27,881 nt of DNA from an uncultured Faecalibacterium sp. (GTDB taxonomy: Bacteria; Bacillota; Clostridia; Oscillospirales; Ruminococcaceae). Below are positions 15,324 through 22,866 of the stretch, piece by piece; position 1 is the stretch's first letter; every line of letters begins with the position of its first letter. The position numbers and the translations under genes were made by a program. The stretch covers positions 1 through 27,881 of the forward strand of contig CAKSWG010000026.1 in NCBI GenBank assembly GCA_934511465.1, in the 5' to 3' direction. The notes below the pieces were generated by a model. The model had not been told where the DNA came from. It ran no database searches and saw only the letters and a list, made by a program, of their open reading frames with translations.

Positions 15324-15352
15324 TTTTCAAGCGGAAAAGAGTATGTTATACT
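15324..15352 (+). promoter_or_regulatory. Promoter of the asparaginase gene
   Basis: TTTTCA (15324-15329), a 17-base spacer ending in TGT, then TATACT (15347-15352); the spacer supplies an extended -10 TG. Confidence 0.65.
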
Positions 15353-15392
15353 GGTTCAGTTATCGGATCTTTCTGCCACGGAGACTTCTTTT

Positions 15393-16400
15393 ATGACCAA
15401 ACAACGTATTCTTTTTATCACCACCGGCGGCACCATTGCCAGCGTGCGCACCCAGCAGGGCTTAAAGCCCGTGCTCACCAGCGAGGAGCTGCTGGCCCAC
15501 CTGCCGGAGCTGAACGACCTGTGCGCCCCGGAAACGCTGGCCCTGTGCAGCATCGACAGCACCGACCTTGGCCAAGAGCACTGGCTTATGATGGCCAAGG
15601 CCGTGCAGGAGAACTACGCCCTGTACGATGGCTTTATCATCTGCCACGGCACCGACACGCTGGCCTACTCGGCAGCGGCACTGTCGTACCTCATCCAGAA
15701 CGCGGATAAGCCCATCATCCTCACGGGCGCACAGCAGCCCATCTCCAACGAGATCACCGACGCCAAGAAGAACCTGCGCGACAGCGTGATCTGTGCACTG
15801 GATCAGGGCAGCCGCGGTGTGATGGTGGTGTTTGGCGGGCATGTGATCGCCGGCACCCGCGCCAAAAAGAACAAGACCATCAGCTACGACGCTTTTGCAT
15901 CGGTCAACTTCCCGGAGCTGGCGCTGGTGCAGGGCGACCGGCTGGTGCGGTATATCCCGTCGCCGTGGCCCACCGGCCCGGTGGAGTTCAGCCGCGTGCT
16001 GGACCCCAAGGTATTCCTGCTCAAGCTGACGCCCGGTATGAGCCCGGAGCTCATCCCCGAAATTTTCCGCCTGTACGACTGCGTCATTGTGGAAAGCTTT
16101 GGCGTGGGCGGCATCCCGCAGCGGCTGATGGATGCCTTTGCCGAGGGCCTTGGCGACTACGACCAGACCCACAAGGTGCTTATCATGACCACGCAGGTCA
16201 CCTATGAGGGCAGCGACGTGGGCGTGTACGAGGTGGGCAAGCGGGTGAAGAACCGCTTCCGCTTTTTGGAGGCCCACGATATGACCATTGAGGCCGTTGT
16301 GACCAAGAGCATGTGGCTGTTGGCCCAGAACTGCGACAGCTTTGACCAGTTGCAGCAGCGGTTCTACCGTCAGGTGAACTTTGATACCTTCTACCACTAA
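15393..16400 (+). CDS. ansA: Type I L-asparaginase
   Basis: The 335-residue enzyme has both asparaginase signatures: ITTGGTIAS with nucleophile Thr14, and CHGTDTL with Thr87-Asp88. Lys158 or Lys159 in TRAKK lies where the catalytic lysine is expected. There is no signal peptide, so it is the cytoplasmic type that hydrolyses asparagine to aspartate and ammonia. Length fits the family. The start follows CGGAGA; upstream is an extended -10 promoter divergent from the flavoprotein operon, and downstream a perfect palindromic terminator. A single-gene unit. Confidence 0.95.
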   Translation: MTKQRILFITTGGTIASVRTQQGLKPVLTSEELLAHLPELNDLCAPETLALCSIDSTDLGQEHWLMMAKAVQENYALYDGFIICHGTDTLAYSAAALSYLIQNADKPIILTGAQQPISNEITDAKKNLRDSVICALDQGSRGVMVVFGGHVIAGTRAKKNKTISYDAFASVNFPELALVQGDRLVRYIPSPWPTGPVEFSRVLDPKVFLLKLTPGMSPELIPEIFRLYDCVIVESFGVGGIPQRLMDAFAEGLGDYDQTHKVLIMTTQVTYEGSDVGVYEVGKRVKNRFRFLEAHDMTIEAVVTKSMWLLAQNCDSFDQLQQRFYRQVNFDTFYH

Positions 16401-16411
16401 ATCAGATATGC

Positions 16412-16441
16412 AAAAAGGACACGGCATGCCGTGTCCTTTTT
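16412..16441. terminator. Bidirectional terminator between ansA and azlD
   Basis: A perfect 30-base palindrome (AAAAAGGACACGGCA and its complement) between convergent genes. Confidence 0.94.
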
Positions 16442-16444
16442 CTT

Positions 16445-16774
16445 TCAGAACACCAGCTGCACCAGCAGCGCATAGCACAGCGTGCCGCCGGCCACACTGA
16501 GCAGGGTCTCGTGCTTCCACTTGTGCAGACCCACCGTCACCAGCAGGGCAATGTCCTCCGGGATGCCGTGGCTGCCCGCAAAGGGGGTGACATTTTTCAG
16601 GCAGTAGACGATCAGCATGCCAAAGATGGCGGCGGGCAGCACCCGGCCCAGATACCGCACCACTTCCGGCGGCTGCTGGTCTTTGGAAGAGAACACCACG
16701 AACGGCAGAAAGCGGGTGAGCATGGTGGCGGCAGTGCACACCGCAATGGTCAGGCCCATCTGAAGTGCGGTCAT
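16445..16774 (-). CDS. azlD: AzlD branched-chain amino acid transport subunit
   Basis: The 109-residue protein is made of four hydrophobic segments with the family features TRFLPFVVF, VRYLGRVLPAAIFGMLIVYCLK and a late HKWKHETLLSVAGGTLCYALL. AzlD is the small partner of AzlC in a branched-chain amino acid exporter. Its ATG overlaps the azlC stop by 4 bases (ATGA at 16771-16774), typical of translational coupling of subunits. Confidence 0.93.
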   Translation of the reverse strand: MTALQMGLTIAVCTAATMLTRFLPFVVFSSKDQQPPEVVRYLGRVLPAAIFGMLIVYCLKNVTPFAGSHGIPEDIALLVTVGLHKWKHETLLSVAGGTLCYALLVQLVF

Positions 16775-17544
16775 GCGCCCACCTCCTCATGATCCTGATC
16801 CGTTTCCGGCGCGGTGCCCTCGGCCTTTTCAATGGGCTTGCGCAGGGCCAGCAGCAGCACAAGGATGCAGCCCATGGAGGGCAGCAGAAAGCTGCCGGAA
16901 CCAAAGATCACAAGGCACACCAGCGGCGCCGCAAGGCCGATGAGGGCGCTGTAGTGCTGGCGGCTCTTCTCCCACTGGTTGAGGAAGATCACCGTGAACA
17001 TGGCGGTCATCACAAAATCCACGCCCTCGGTGCTGAAGGGCAGCACCGACCCCACCGCCGCGCCAAGGCCTGCGCTGGCTACCCAGTAGAACTGGTCCAG
17101 CAATGTGATAAAGAACATGAACCAGCCCCTGTCCACCCCTGCCGACGGCTCAGCCGAGCAGGTGATGGAAAAGGTCTCATCGCTCATGGCAAAGATCATA
17201 TAAAAGCTGCGCAGGCCATAGCCCTTGTAGCGTTCCAGCATGGCAAGGCCGTAAAACAGGTGCCGTGCTTGGATCATCAGTGCCATCAGAAAGGCCGAAA
17301 GCGGCGAGAACGCGCCCAGCAGCAGGCTTGCCAGCACAAATTCCAGCGAGCCGCCGTACACCACGGTGCCCATGAGCATGGGCATCCACACCGGCAGGCC
17401 CAGCGACTGCACATAGATGCCGTAGCCAAGGCCCAGCACAAAATAGCCCGCCAGCACCGGGATGGTCTGGGGCGCAGCAGCGCGCAGCGCCCGCCAGACG
17501 GGGCTTTGCTGCCTTGTGAGTTGTTGTCCGGTTGCATATTCCAT
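16771..17544 (-). CDS. azlC: AzlC branched-chain amino acid permease subunit
   Basis: The 257-residue membrane protein has the AzlC pattern: ALRAAAPQTIPVLAGYFVLGLGYGIYVQSLG near the N-terminus, MGTVVYGGSLEFV, QARHLFYGLAML and SDETFSI. With AzlD it exports leucine, isoleucine and valine or analogues. Start at 17544 (MEYATG) is chosen over an upstream in-frame ATG because GAGGG precedes it and the longer N-terminus is not family-like. A strong promoter at 17630-17657 drives it, with a leader of about 80 bases. Regulation, for example by an Lrp-like protein, cannot be read directly. Confidence 0.92.
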   Translation of the reverse strand: MEYATGQQLTRQQSPVWRALRAAAPQTIPVLAGYFVLGLGYGIYVQSLGLPVWMPMLMGTVVYGGSLEFVLASLLLGAFSPLSAFLMALMIQARHLFYGLAMLERYKGYGLRSFYMIFAMSDETFSITCSAEPSAGVDRGWFMFFITLLDQFYWVASAGLGAAVGSVLPFSTEGVDFVMTAMFTVIFLNQWEKSRQHYSALIGLAAPLVCLVIFGSGSFLLPSMGCILVLLLALRKPIEKAEGTAPETDQDHEEVGA

Positions 17545-17629
17545 TGGTCTTTCCCTCAAAAAGTACAGGGTCCTGTCCACAGCCACCATGCCGCGGACCA
17601 ACCCATTTTTACGATATGTAGATGTATGT

Positions 17630-17657
17630 ATTATAACAGGTTTCGCGGCGTTTGCAA
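17630..17657 (-). promoter_or_regulatory. Strong sigma-A promoter of azlCD
   Basis: On the minus strand TTGCAA, 16 bases, then TATAAT with a TGT extension. Confidence 0.82.
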
Positions 17658-17839
17658 GGGCCGGTGCGCCATTGTTTTTGGCAGAACGACAGATTTTTTC
17701 TTTAAATTTTATGCAATTTTTAACGGATGCAAAGTGACCAGCGGTCAGTACTTTATTATTTTAATGCAGTAAAGGCTCTTTGCGGCTTCTCCCACCAGAA
17801 ATATCCCCAAAACGCCGTCCGCGCTTTAGTCATACTCAT
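17658..17839. other. Intergenic AT-rich spacer with a small dyad
   Basis: This part of the 397-bp gap between azlC and the DUF5058 gene has no plausible ORF. It includes the dyad TGACC-AGC-GGTCA (17735-17747) with outer AAAG/CTTT complementarity, a possible operator. Nothing else was seen. Confidence 0.5.
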
Positions 17840-17868
17840 TTGACAGATGCTGCTTTTTCCGGTATCCT
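17840..17868 (+). promoter_or_regulatory. Sigma-A promoter of the DUF5058 operon
   Basis: A perfect TTGACA at 17840-17845, a 17-base spacer, then TATCCT at 17863-17868; predicted start near 17875. Confidence 0.72.
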
Positions 17869-17885
17869 GTCCGTATCGCAAAGAC

Positions 17886-17912
17886 GGCGGGCCAAAAGCA
17901 CCCGCCTTTTTT
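17886..17912 (+). terminator. Intrinsic terminator inside the DUF5058 operon leader
   Basis: GGCGGG (17886-17891) and CCCGCC (17901-17906) form a stem followed by six T. It lies about 12 bases after the predicted transcription start and 30 bases before the first gene; the neighbour upstream is divergent, so there is no gene for it to terminate. It is either an attenuator or the end of a tiny RNA. Confidence 0.65.
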
Positions 17913-17941
17913 CGTTCTGTTTGTATGAGGGAGGAAGTTTT

Positions 17942-18670
17942 ATGGCAAGCATGAAGGACATCATCCAGAGCCCGCTTTTGCTGGCGCTGGTCATTGGCGG
18001 TCTTGTGTACATTGCGGCGTTCTCGCTGGTGTACTTAAAAAAGGCCTACGACCACTGCCTTGAGCTGGGCATCACCCGCAAAGAGCTGGGCAATGTGATC
18101 AAATCCAGCCTTGTGTTTTCCATCGTGCCCAGTCTTTCCATCGTGGTGGGCCTGTTCGTGCTCATTGCGGTGCTGGGCAGCGTGTGGGCATGGTGGCGGC
18201 TGTCGGTCATTGGGTCCCTTTCCTACGAGACCATGATCTCCAGCTCCATTGCGCAGGTGCTGGGCTATGCTTCCTCCGCTGAAATGCTGGAAAGCGCCAC
18301 CGGGCGGCAGTTTGGCGTAGTGATGATCCTGATGAGCGTGGGCATGCTGAGCGGCTTCCTCATTCTGCTGCCCTTTGGCAAAAAGCTGTGCAAAAGCGTG
18401 GACCGCTCCGCCGCCGAAAACGGCGGAAGCACTTGGAAAAACGTGCTGTCCGGCGTGTTTATGCTGGTGATGTTCTCGGTGTACATCCCCATCCTGCTGT
18501 TCACCGACAACGTGCAGGCCGCCGTGATGATCACCGGCCTTGTGATCGCGGTGGGTGTGGGCGTGCTGGCAAAGCGCCCGGGCCTTGCGTGGCTGAACAA
18601 TTTTGTGATGGCATTCTCCATGCTGGGCGGGCTTGTCTCGTCGCTGGCATGGGTGCGTATTTTCGGTTAA
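17942..18670 (+). CDS. DUF5058-type integral membrane protein, function unknown
   Basis: The 242-residue protein has about six transmembrane segments and short charged loops: LLLALVIGGLVYIAAFSLVYLKKAYDHC at the N-terminus, a conserved-looking VIKSSLVFSIVPSLSIVVGL, WAWWRLSVIGSLSYE and a C-terminal hydrophobic hairpin. I match it to DUF5058 from memory. It starts after GGGAGGAAG, and a second membrane protein begins 13 bases after its stop. The two are likely subunits of one complex, perhaps a transporter; no substrate clue is seen. Confidence 0.8.
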   Translation: MASMKDIIQSPLLLALVIGGLVYIAAFSLVYLKKAYDHCLELGITRKELGNVIKSSLVFSIVPSLSIVVGLFVLIAVLGSVWAWWRLSVIGSLSYETMISSSIAQVLGYASSAEMLESATGRQFGVVMILMSVGMLSGFLILLPFGKKLCKSVDRSAAENGGSTWKNVLSGVFMLVMFSVYIPILLFTDNVQAAVMITGLVIAVGVGVLAKRPGLAWLNNFVMAFSMLGGLVSSLAWVRIFG

Positions 18671-18683
18671 GGAGGGCACGGAC

Positions 18684-19436
18684 ATGAGCAAAGCAAAGAC
18701 CGAGACCAGAATGGACTCCTTCCAGAGCTGGGCGCACCGCTGGGGCCGTGTGGGCACCCTGATCGCCCTCATTTACATGGTGGCGCTGCCCTTTGTGGTG
18801 CTGGCCGCTTACGACAGCATCCCCTCTCTGGGCGAGGTGTTCAACGTGAACACCTTCTCCATCCTTCTGATTTATATCCCGGTGGGCTTCTCCGAAGCGC
18901 TCAGCTACACGCCCATTCTGGGCTGCTCGGCGTATCTGGCCTTCATCACCGGCAACATCATGAACTTAAAGCTGCCGGTGGCGGCAAACGCCATGAACCT
19001 GACCAAAAAGCAGCCCAACACCCCGGAGGGCGAAGCCATTGCTTCGGTGGCCGTGGCGGTCTCTTCCCTCATGACGGTCGCCATCCTGACGCTGGCGGCG
19101 GTGTTTGCCTCCTTCATCAGCCCGGTGTTCGAGCTGCCCGCCGTCAAAATAGCCTCCGGCTACCTGCTGCCGGCATTGTTCGGCTCCATGGCGCTGGGTC
19201 TGTTTGCCAGCTCTGCCAGCGGCAGCAAGGTGGTCAAGGGCGGCATCAAGGGCGTGCTGCCGGTGCTGGTGATCATGACGGTGCTCTCCCTCGCCGCACG
19301 TCTTGCAGGCTACGGCTCCGTGCTGGGCGGCCTTGTGGGCATCTTTATCATCGTGATGCTGCCCATCGGCATCCTGACTTCCTATGTGCTGTGGAAGAAG
19401 GGCAAGATCCAGGTGGTGGATAAAGAGCAGAAGTAA
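18684..19436 (+). CDS. Partner membrane protein of the DUF5058 gene
   Basis: The 250-residue protein has about six or seven hydrophobic segments with a notable GFSEALSYTPILGCSAYLAFITGNIMNLKLPVAANA region and a cytoplasmic-looking basic C-terminus. A family name was not recognised. Start 18684 was selected because AAGGAGGG overlaps the upstream stop; the frame extends 17 codons further back into the DUF5058 gene without a ribosome site. Tight coupling implies a two-subunit membrane complex. The TGNIMN-type loop and pairing recall small two-component transporters, but that is a loose analogy. Confidence 0.78.
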   Translation: MSKAKTETRMDSFQSWAHRWGRVGTLIALIYMVALPFVVLAAYDSIPSLGEVFNVNTFSILLIYIPVGFSEALSYTPILGCSAYLAFITGNIMNLKLPVAANAMNLTKKQPNTPEGEAIASVAVAVSSLMTVAILTLAAVFASFISPVFELPAVKIASGYLLPALFGSMALGLFASSASGSKVVKGGIKGVLPVLVIMTVLSLAARLAGYGSVLGGLVGIFIIVMLPIGILTSYVLWKKGKIQVVDKEQK

Positions 19437-19444
19437 CGATACAC

Positions 19445-19479
19445 AAAAAACCTCCCGGCCAGCGGCCGGGAGGTTTTTT
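19445..19479 (+). terminator. Terminator of the DUF5058 operon
   Basis: AAAAAACCTCCCGGCC, loop AGC, and its perfect complement ending in T6. Confidence 0.94.
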
Positions 19480-19508
19480 GCTTATTGGGTAGCTTGAGCG
19501 AGCGACAA

Positions 19509-19527
19509 CCACCAGCTCTGCTGGTGG
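19509..19527. repeat. Left-end hairpin of the IS200 element
   Basis: An 8-bp stem with a TCT loop. In IS200/IS605 elements such subterminal hairpins are the transposase recognition sites. Confidence 0.8.
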
Positions 19528-19558
19528 AATAAAAACGGCTTTAGCCCTAGACAAAGAG

Positions 19559-19618
19559 AAACCTCCCCGTAGAATAGAGTGTGGGTTTGCCAACCACATT
19601 CTAGGAACAGGGAGGTTT
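19559..19618 (+). promoter_or_regulatory. mRNA hairpin sequestering the tnpA ribosome binding site
   Basis: AAACCTCCC (19559-19567) pairs with GGGAGGTTT (19610-19618), with further internal pairing (AGAAT/ATTCT, GTGG/CCAC). The GGGAGG is the only good ribosome site before tnpA. IS200 is known to limit transposase translation with such a structure. Confidence 0.72.
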
Positions 19619-19627
19619 ATCTTTGAA

Positions 19628-20107
19628 ATGAAAGATAACAAAGACGTAGATAGTTTAAGCCATACCACGTGGAGATGTCAATACCATGTAGTGTTTGCAC
19701 CGAAATATCGGAGAATGGTAATTTACGGTCAGATCAAAAAGGATATAGGGCAGATACTGCGCCAGTTGTGCGAACAAAAAGGTATTGAAATCATTGAAGC
19801 GGAGGCCTGCCCTGACCATATCCATATGCTGATAAGTTTTCCACCGAAGTACAGCATTTCCTACGTCATGGGATATCTCAAAGGAAAGAGCAGTCTCATG
19901 ATTTTCGACAGACATGCAAATCTGAAGTATAAGTATGGCAATCGGCATTTCTGGGCCAGGGGATACTTCGTGGATACGGTAGGAAAGAACAAAAAGAAAA
20001 TCCAAGAGTACATTAAAAATCAACTGCAACAGGACCAGATTGCCGATCAGTTGAGCCTTAAGGAGTTCGTGGACCCGTTTACGGGTAGCAAGGAAACTAA
20101 GGCGTAA
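19628..20107 (+). CDS. tnpA: IS200-type Y1 (HUH) transposase TnpA
   Basis: The 159-residue protein has the HUH metal-binding motif (His64-Ile-His66 within PDHIHMLI) and the catalytic Tyr128 in QEYIKNQ, plus the YHVVFAPKYRR start typical of the family. It cuts and joins single-stranded DNA at the element's ends. All key residues are present, so it may be active. It is a little longer than the usual 150 residues because of an acidic N-terminus. Translation is probably low owing to the leader hairpin. Confidence 0.95.
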   Translation: MKDNKDVDSLSHTTWRCQYHVVFAPKYRRMVIYGQIKKDIGQILRQLCEQKGIEIIEAEACPDHIHMLISFPPKYSISYVMGYLKGKSSLMIFDRHANLKYKYGNRHFWARGYFVDTVGKNKKKIQEYIKNQLQQDQIADQLSLKEFVDPFTGSKETKA

Positions 20108-20214
20108 ATAAAAGGGCCCCTTGAGGGGCCTGCCACGAGAAAGGAATGCAGTTGACAGACCCATTCGTGGTCCCTTAAGGGGCTTTGCTAGTATTATGCC
20201 CTTCTAGGGCTTAC
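20108..20214 (+). other. Structured non-coding 3' segment of the IS200 element
   Basis: Between tnpA and the right-end hairpin lie several dyads: AGGCCCCT-type GGGCCCCT/AGGGGCC (about 20113-20130), CCACGA/TCGTGG (about 20132-20170) and GCCC/GGGC (about 20198-20210). It may fold into one RNA structure or act as a terminator. No reading frame is supported. Confidence 0.4.
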
Positions 20215-20697
20215 TCAAGCCACCGGCTCAGCCGGTGGTTTTGACTCTGCATCCTTCTTTGGCAGGTCCAGTTCCGGCATCAGCTCTTCGCTCACGATGG
20301 TGAGCATCTCTTCCAGCTTTGCGCAGTCCTCCGGGGAGAAACGCTCGCGGGCGCGCTCCACCACGGTGTGCAGGTAGGAATAGCTGATGTTGTAGTAATC
20401 GATATACTTTTGCGTGGGGCGCAGGTGATACTCGCGCCGGTCGGTGGTGGACTGGATCTTTTCCACATAGCCTTTTTTTACCAGACTGCCGATCTTATAC
20501 GCTGCATTGGGGGTGGAGATCTGCATCAAGCGCGAAAACTCGGCAATGGTGGGCTCGCCCATGGCCATGATGCCCTCCATGCAGAAGGATTCCACCGTGG
20601 TCAGCGTAGCTTCGCGGGTGGCAAAGCGCTGAAAAACGTTCTGGTAAAAATGCAGCTTGAATTTGGTGTATACGTCCTGAAATGCTTGTTCCAGCAT
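20215..20697 (-). CDS. MarR-type winged-helix regulator with IS-derived C-terminus
   Basis: The 160-residue protein is mostly helical with a winged-helix core (about 45-100: MGEPTIAEFSRLMQISTPNAAYKIGSLVKKGYVEKIQSTTDRREYHLRPT), fitting MarR-type repressors. The start follows GGAGGCG and a clear promoter lies upstream. The last eight residues (KPPAEPVA) and the stop are encoded by the right-end hairpin of the IS200 element, so the native tail has been replaced. The DNA-binding core appears intact. It lies downstream of, and in the same direction as, the NhaC gene, which it may regulate. Confidence 0.83.
   Translation of the reverse strand: MLEQAFQDVYTKFKLHFYQNVFQRFATREATLTTVESFCMEGIMAMGEPTIAEFSRLMQISTPNAAYKIGSLVKKGYVEKIQSTTDRREYHLRPTQKYIDYYNISYSYLHTVVERARERFSPEDCAKLEEMLTIVSEELMPELDLPKKDAESKPPAEPVA
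20217..20241. repeat. Right-end hairpin of the IS200 element
   Basis: The 8-bp GC stem CCACCGGC/GCCGGTGG extends by AAG/TTT (one wobble). It overlaps the end of the MarR-type gene. Confidence 0.8.
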
Positions 20698-20730
20698 GGG
20701 TCGTGCGCCTCCGGTAGTTCATTTTCTTTA

Positions 20731-20758
20731 AGTATACCACGTTTTGCCTGCGGCGCAA
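20731..20758 (-). promoter_or_regulatory. Promoter of the MarR-type gene
   Basis: On the minus strand TTGCGC, 16 bases, then TATACT; about 34 bases before the start codon. Confidence 0.65.
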
Positions 20759-20786
20759 AGCGAAACTGCGGAATTTTTGCGCAAAT

Positions 20787-22451
20787 TTATTCTGCTGCCT
20801 TTTTGTTCGTGCGCACGCGGATCACGCTCAGCACAGCCAGCTCCACCACAATGGCAACGGCCAGCAGGATCAGCGAGGTGAACAGGCTGCCGTTGGCACC
20901 CAGAAAAGCCTGCGCAATGCCTGTGATCACATAGCAGACAGCAGAGCAGGCGGCCGCCGTAATGGCGTAGGGCAGCTGGGTGGAAACATGGTTCACATGG
21001 CTGCAATGGGCACCGGCGGACGCCATGATGGTGGTATCCGAGATGGGGGAGCAGTGGTCGCCGCAGACGGCGCCGGACAGGCAGGCCGCAATGGAAATGA
21101 CCAGCATCTCACCATCCGGGAAGGCATGGCACACGATGGGGATCAGGATGGAGAAGGTGCCCCAGGAAGTGCCGGTGGCAAAGGCAAGGAACACTGCCAC
21201 CAAGAAGATGATCACCGGCAGCATGTACTGCAACGCCGCGGCAGAACCGTTGAGCAGGTTGGCCACATAGTACTTTGCGCCCAGCAGGCCGGTCATGCCG
21301 GAAAGGGTCCATGCAAGGGACAGGATCAGCATGGGGCTGACCATGGCCTTGAAACCCTCGGGGATGCAGGCGGCAAAGTCCTGAAAGGTCATGACATTGC
21401 GCACGCGGTAGAACACAAAGGTGAACAGCAGTGCGATGCTGCTGCCCAGCACAAGGCCGGCAGAGGCGTTGCAGTCCGCAAAGGCGGTAACGAAGTCCAC
21501 ACCCTCAAAGAAGCCGCCGGTGTAGATCATGCCAAAGATGCAGGCCGCGATCAGCACCAGCACCGGGGCGATCAGTTCCGCCACATGGCCGCGGGTATCG
21601 GTGCCGTCGTCCACATCGTTGCCGTAGGGACGATCCTCGGTGGTGAACAGGTCGCCGTTTTTCGCGTTGTCCTCGTTGAGCTTCATGGAGCCGAAATCGG
21701 TGCCGGTGAAGATGAGGAACAGGCTCATCACGAGGGTGAGCAGGGCGTAGTAGTTATAGGGAATGGTGCGCAGGAACATGGTAAAGCCGTTGATGCCGGA
21801 GCCCTCCGGCACGCTGGAAGTGACCGCAGCCGCCCAGCTGGACACCGGCGCAATGATGCACACCGGGGCTGCGGTGGCGTCGATCAGGTAGGCCAGCTTT
21901 GCGCGGGACACCTTCTGCCGGTCGGTGACGGGGCGCATGACAGAACCAACGGTGAGGCAGTTGAAGTAGTCATCCACAAAGATCATCACGCCCAGCAGCA
22001 GGGTGGCAAACTGCGCACCGGCACGGGTGTGGATGTGGGTGGAGGCCCAGCGGCCAAAGGCAGCCGAGCCGCCGGCCTTGTTCATCAGGGCCACCAGAAT
22101 GCCCAGCATCACCAGAAAGACCAGGATGCCCACATTGCTGCTGTCCGAGAGCTTGGCGATCATGCCGCCGTCCTCGTTGAAGAACAGGGTGTTGATGGCA
22201 AGCTCCAAGTTGCCGTTGGCATACAGCAGCGCGCCGGATGCGATGCCCACCAGCAGGGAAGTATACACTTCCTTGGTGTTCAGCGCCAGCACAATGGCGA
22301 TCACCGGCGGCAGCAGCGAAAAGATGGTGCTGTACACCGCGCAGGTGTAGGTGGAAGGGTCTGCGATCTTGCCGGGTGTTGCCGCTGTGCACCACAGCAG
22401 CAGGGCAAACACCAGCAGGGCCGCAAACCACGAAAGGTTCTTGTTTTTCAT
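20787..22451 (-). CDS. nhaC: NhaC-family Na+/H+ antiporter
   Basis: The 554-residue polytopic membrane protein has about 11-12 hydrophobic segments and the family's DHCSPISDTTIMAS motif near residue 465, plus FVDDYFNCLTVG and FATGTSWGTF. Such carriers exchange sodium for protons, or in some relatives carry amino or organic acids. A charged loop of about 40 residues (KLNEDNAKNGDLFTTEDRPYG) lies mid-protein. The start at 22451 is chosen because GAGGA precedes it by 8 bases; the frame runs 71 codons further upstream, including ATG at 22481, without a better site. No promoter was assigned. The MarR-type gene follows 89 bases downstream. Confidence 0.9.
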   Translation of the reverse strand: MKNKNLSWFAALLVFALLLWCTAATPGKIADPSTYTCAVYSTIFSLLPPVIAIVLALNTKEVYTSLLVGIASGALLYANGNLELAINTLFFNEDGGMIAKLSDSSNVGILVFLVMLGILVALMNKAGGSAAFGRWASTHIHTRAGAQFATLLLGVMIFVDDYFNCLTVGSVMRPVTDRQKVSRAKLAYLIDATAAPVCIIAPVSSWAAAVTSSVPEGSGINGFTMFLRTIPYNYYALLTLVMSLFLIFTGTDFGSMKLNEDNAKNGDLFTTEDRPYGNDVDDGTDTRGHVAELIAPVLVLIAACIFGMIYTGGFFEGVDFVTAFADCNASAGLVLGSSIALLFTFVFYRVRNVMTFQDFAACIPEGFKAMVSPMLILSLAWTLSGMTGLLGAKYYVANLLNGSAAALQYMLPVIIFLVAVFLAFATGTSWGTFSILIPIVCHAFPDGEMLVISIAACLSGAVCGDHCSPISDTTIMASAGAHCSHVNHVSTQLPYAITAAACSAVCYVITGIAQAFLGANGSLFTSLILLAVAIVVELAVLSVIRVRTNKKAAE

Positions 22452-22561
22452 AACGGATTCCTCATTTTTCAAATTTCCGGCCATGCATACCCCTCTTTGT
22501 GCGGGAAAAACTATCCCCACAGCAATGCAGGGGGGTGTGCGCCGCGCCGGATTATAAAGCG

Positions 22562-22702
22562 ATGTATTTGGAGCTGTTCCGCGCCAGTGTGCAGGCGGCA
22601 CAGCTTTTGCAGGACGCACAGCAGCGTGCCGAAGAGCAGCTGCTGGAGGCGGACTTGCCGCCAATACGATTGGAGCAAACAGAGCAAGTGGATGAAGAAT
22701 AG
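22562..22702 (+). CDS. Possible small protein or remnant (46 codons)
   Basis: The reading frame MYLELFRASVQAAQLL continues as a helical, Gln/Glu-rich 46-residue peptide. The pattern DYKAMYLELFRA followed by an AQQRAEE segment recalls small proteins from Clostridia phages and mobile elements, where a similar MY.xLF start is followed by an AQ..TEE motif. No ribosome site is seen before the ATG, and the similarity starts 3 codons upstream of it, so this could be a decayed fragment. It occupies the 415-bp gap between nhaC and the thioesterase, next to repeat copy B. Confidence 0.35.
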   Translation: MYLELFRASVQAAQLLQDAQQRAEEQLLEADLPPIRLEQTEQVDEE

Positions 22703-22723
22703 TTTTCTTCGGTCAGCGTCCTC

Positions 22724-22851
22724 GCCCTCTCAGTCTCGCATACGCTCGACAGATTCCCCAAAGTGGGAGCCTTTGGCAGTACGGTAAAGTTCCCGGTTTT
22801 GCCAAGGGCTCTCCCCTTGGGAGAGCTGGCACCGAAGGTGACTGAGAGGGC
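22724..22851. repeat. Dispersed palindromic repeat, copy B
   Basis: It starts GCCCTCTCAGTCTCGC and ends in GGTGACTGAGAGGGC, so the ends are inverted repeats of about 12 bases. Inside is GCTCTCCC-CTT-GGGAGAGC. It lies 15 bases before the thioesterase stop codon on the opposite strand and could also end transcription. See copies A and C. Confidence 0.78.
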
Positions 22852-22866
22852 AAGCCCGTTTGCCTT

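Larger units (their letters stand above)
19485..20245 (+). mobile_element. IS200/IS605-family insertion sequence (single-gene IS200 type)
   Basis: The element of about 760 bp has a Y1 transposase gene, hairpins near both ends (CCACCAGC-TCT-GCTGGTGG at 19509-19527; CCACCGGC-TCA-GCCGGTGG at 20220-20238), no terminal inverted repeats and no tnpB. Its base composition is clearly more AT-rich than its neighbours. End points are estimates from hairpin positions, good to about 10 bases. The left end follows directly on a terminator; the right end lies inside the MarR reading frame. Confidence 0.85.

Noticed and set aside
17545..17657. T-box or other riboswitch before azlC
   Set aside because: The leader is only about 80 bases and lacks a specifier loop, T-box sequence and terminator.
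20988..22787. 599-codon open frame antisense to the NhaC gene
   Set aside because: Low-complexity Gly/His/Gln product; the NhaC frame has clear transmembrane segments and the family motif.
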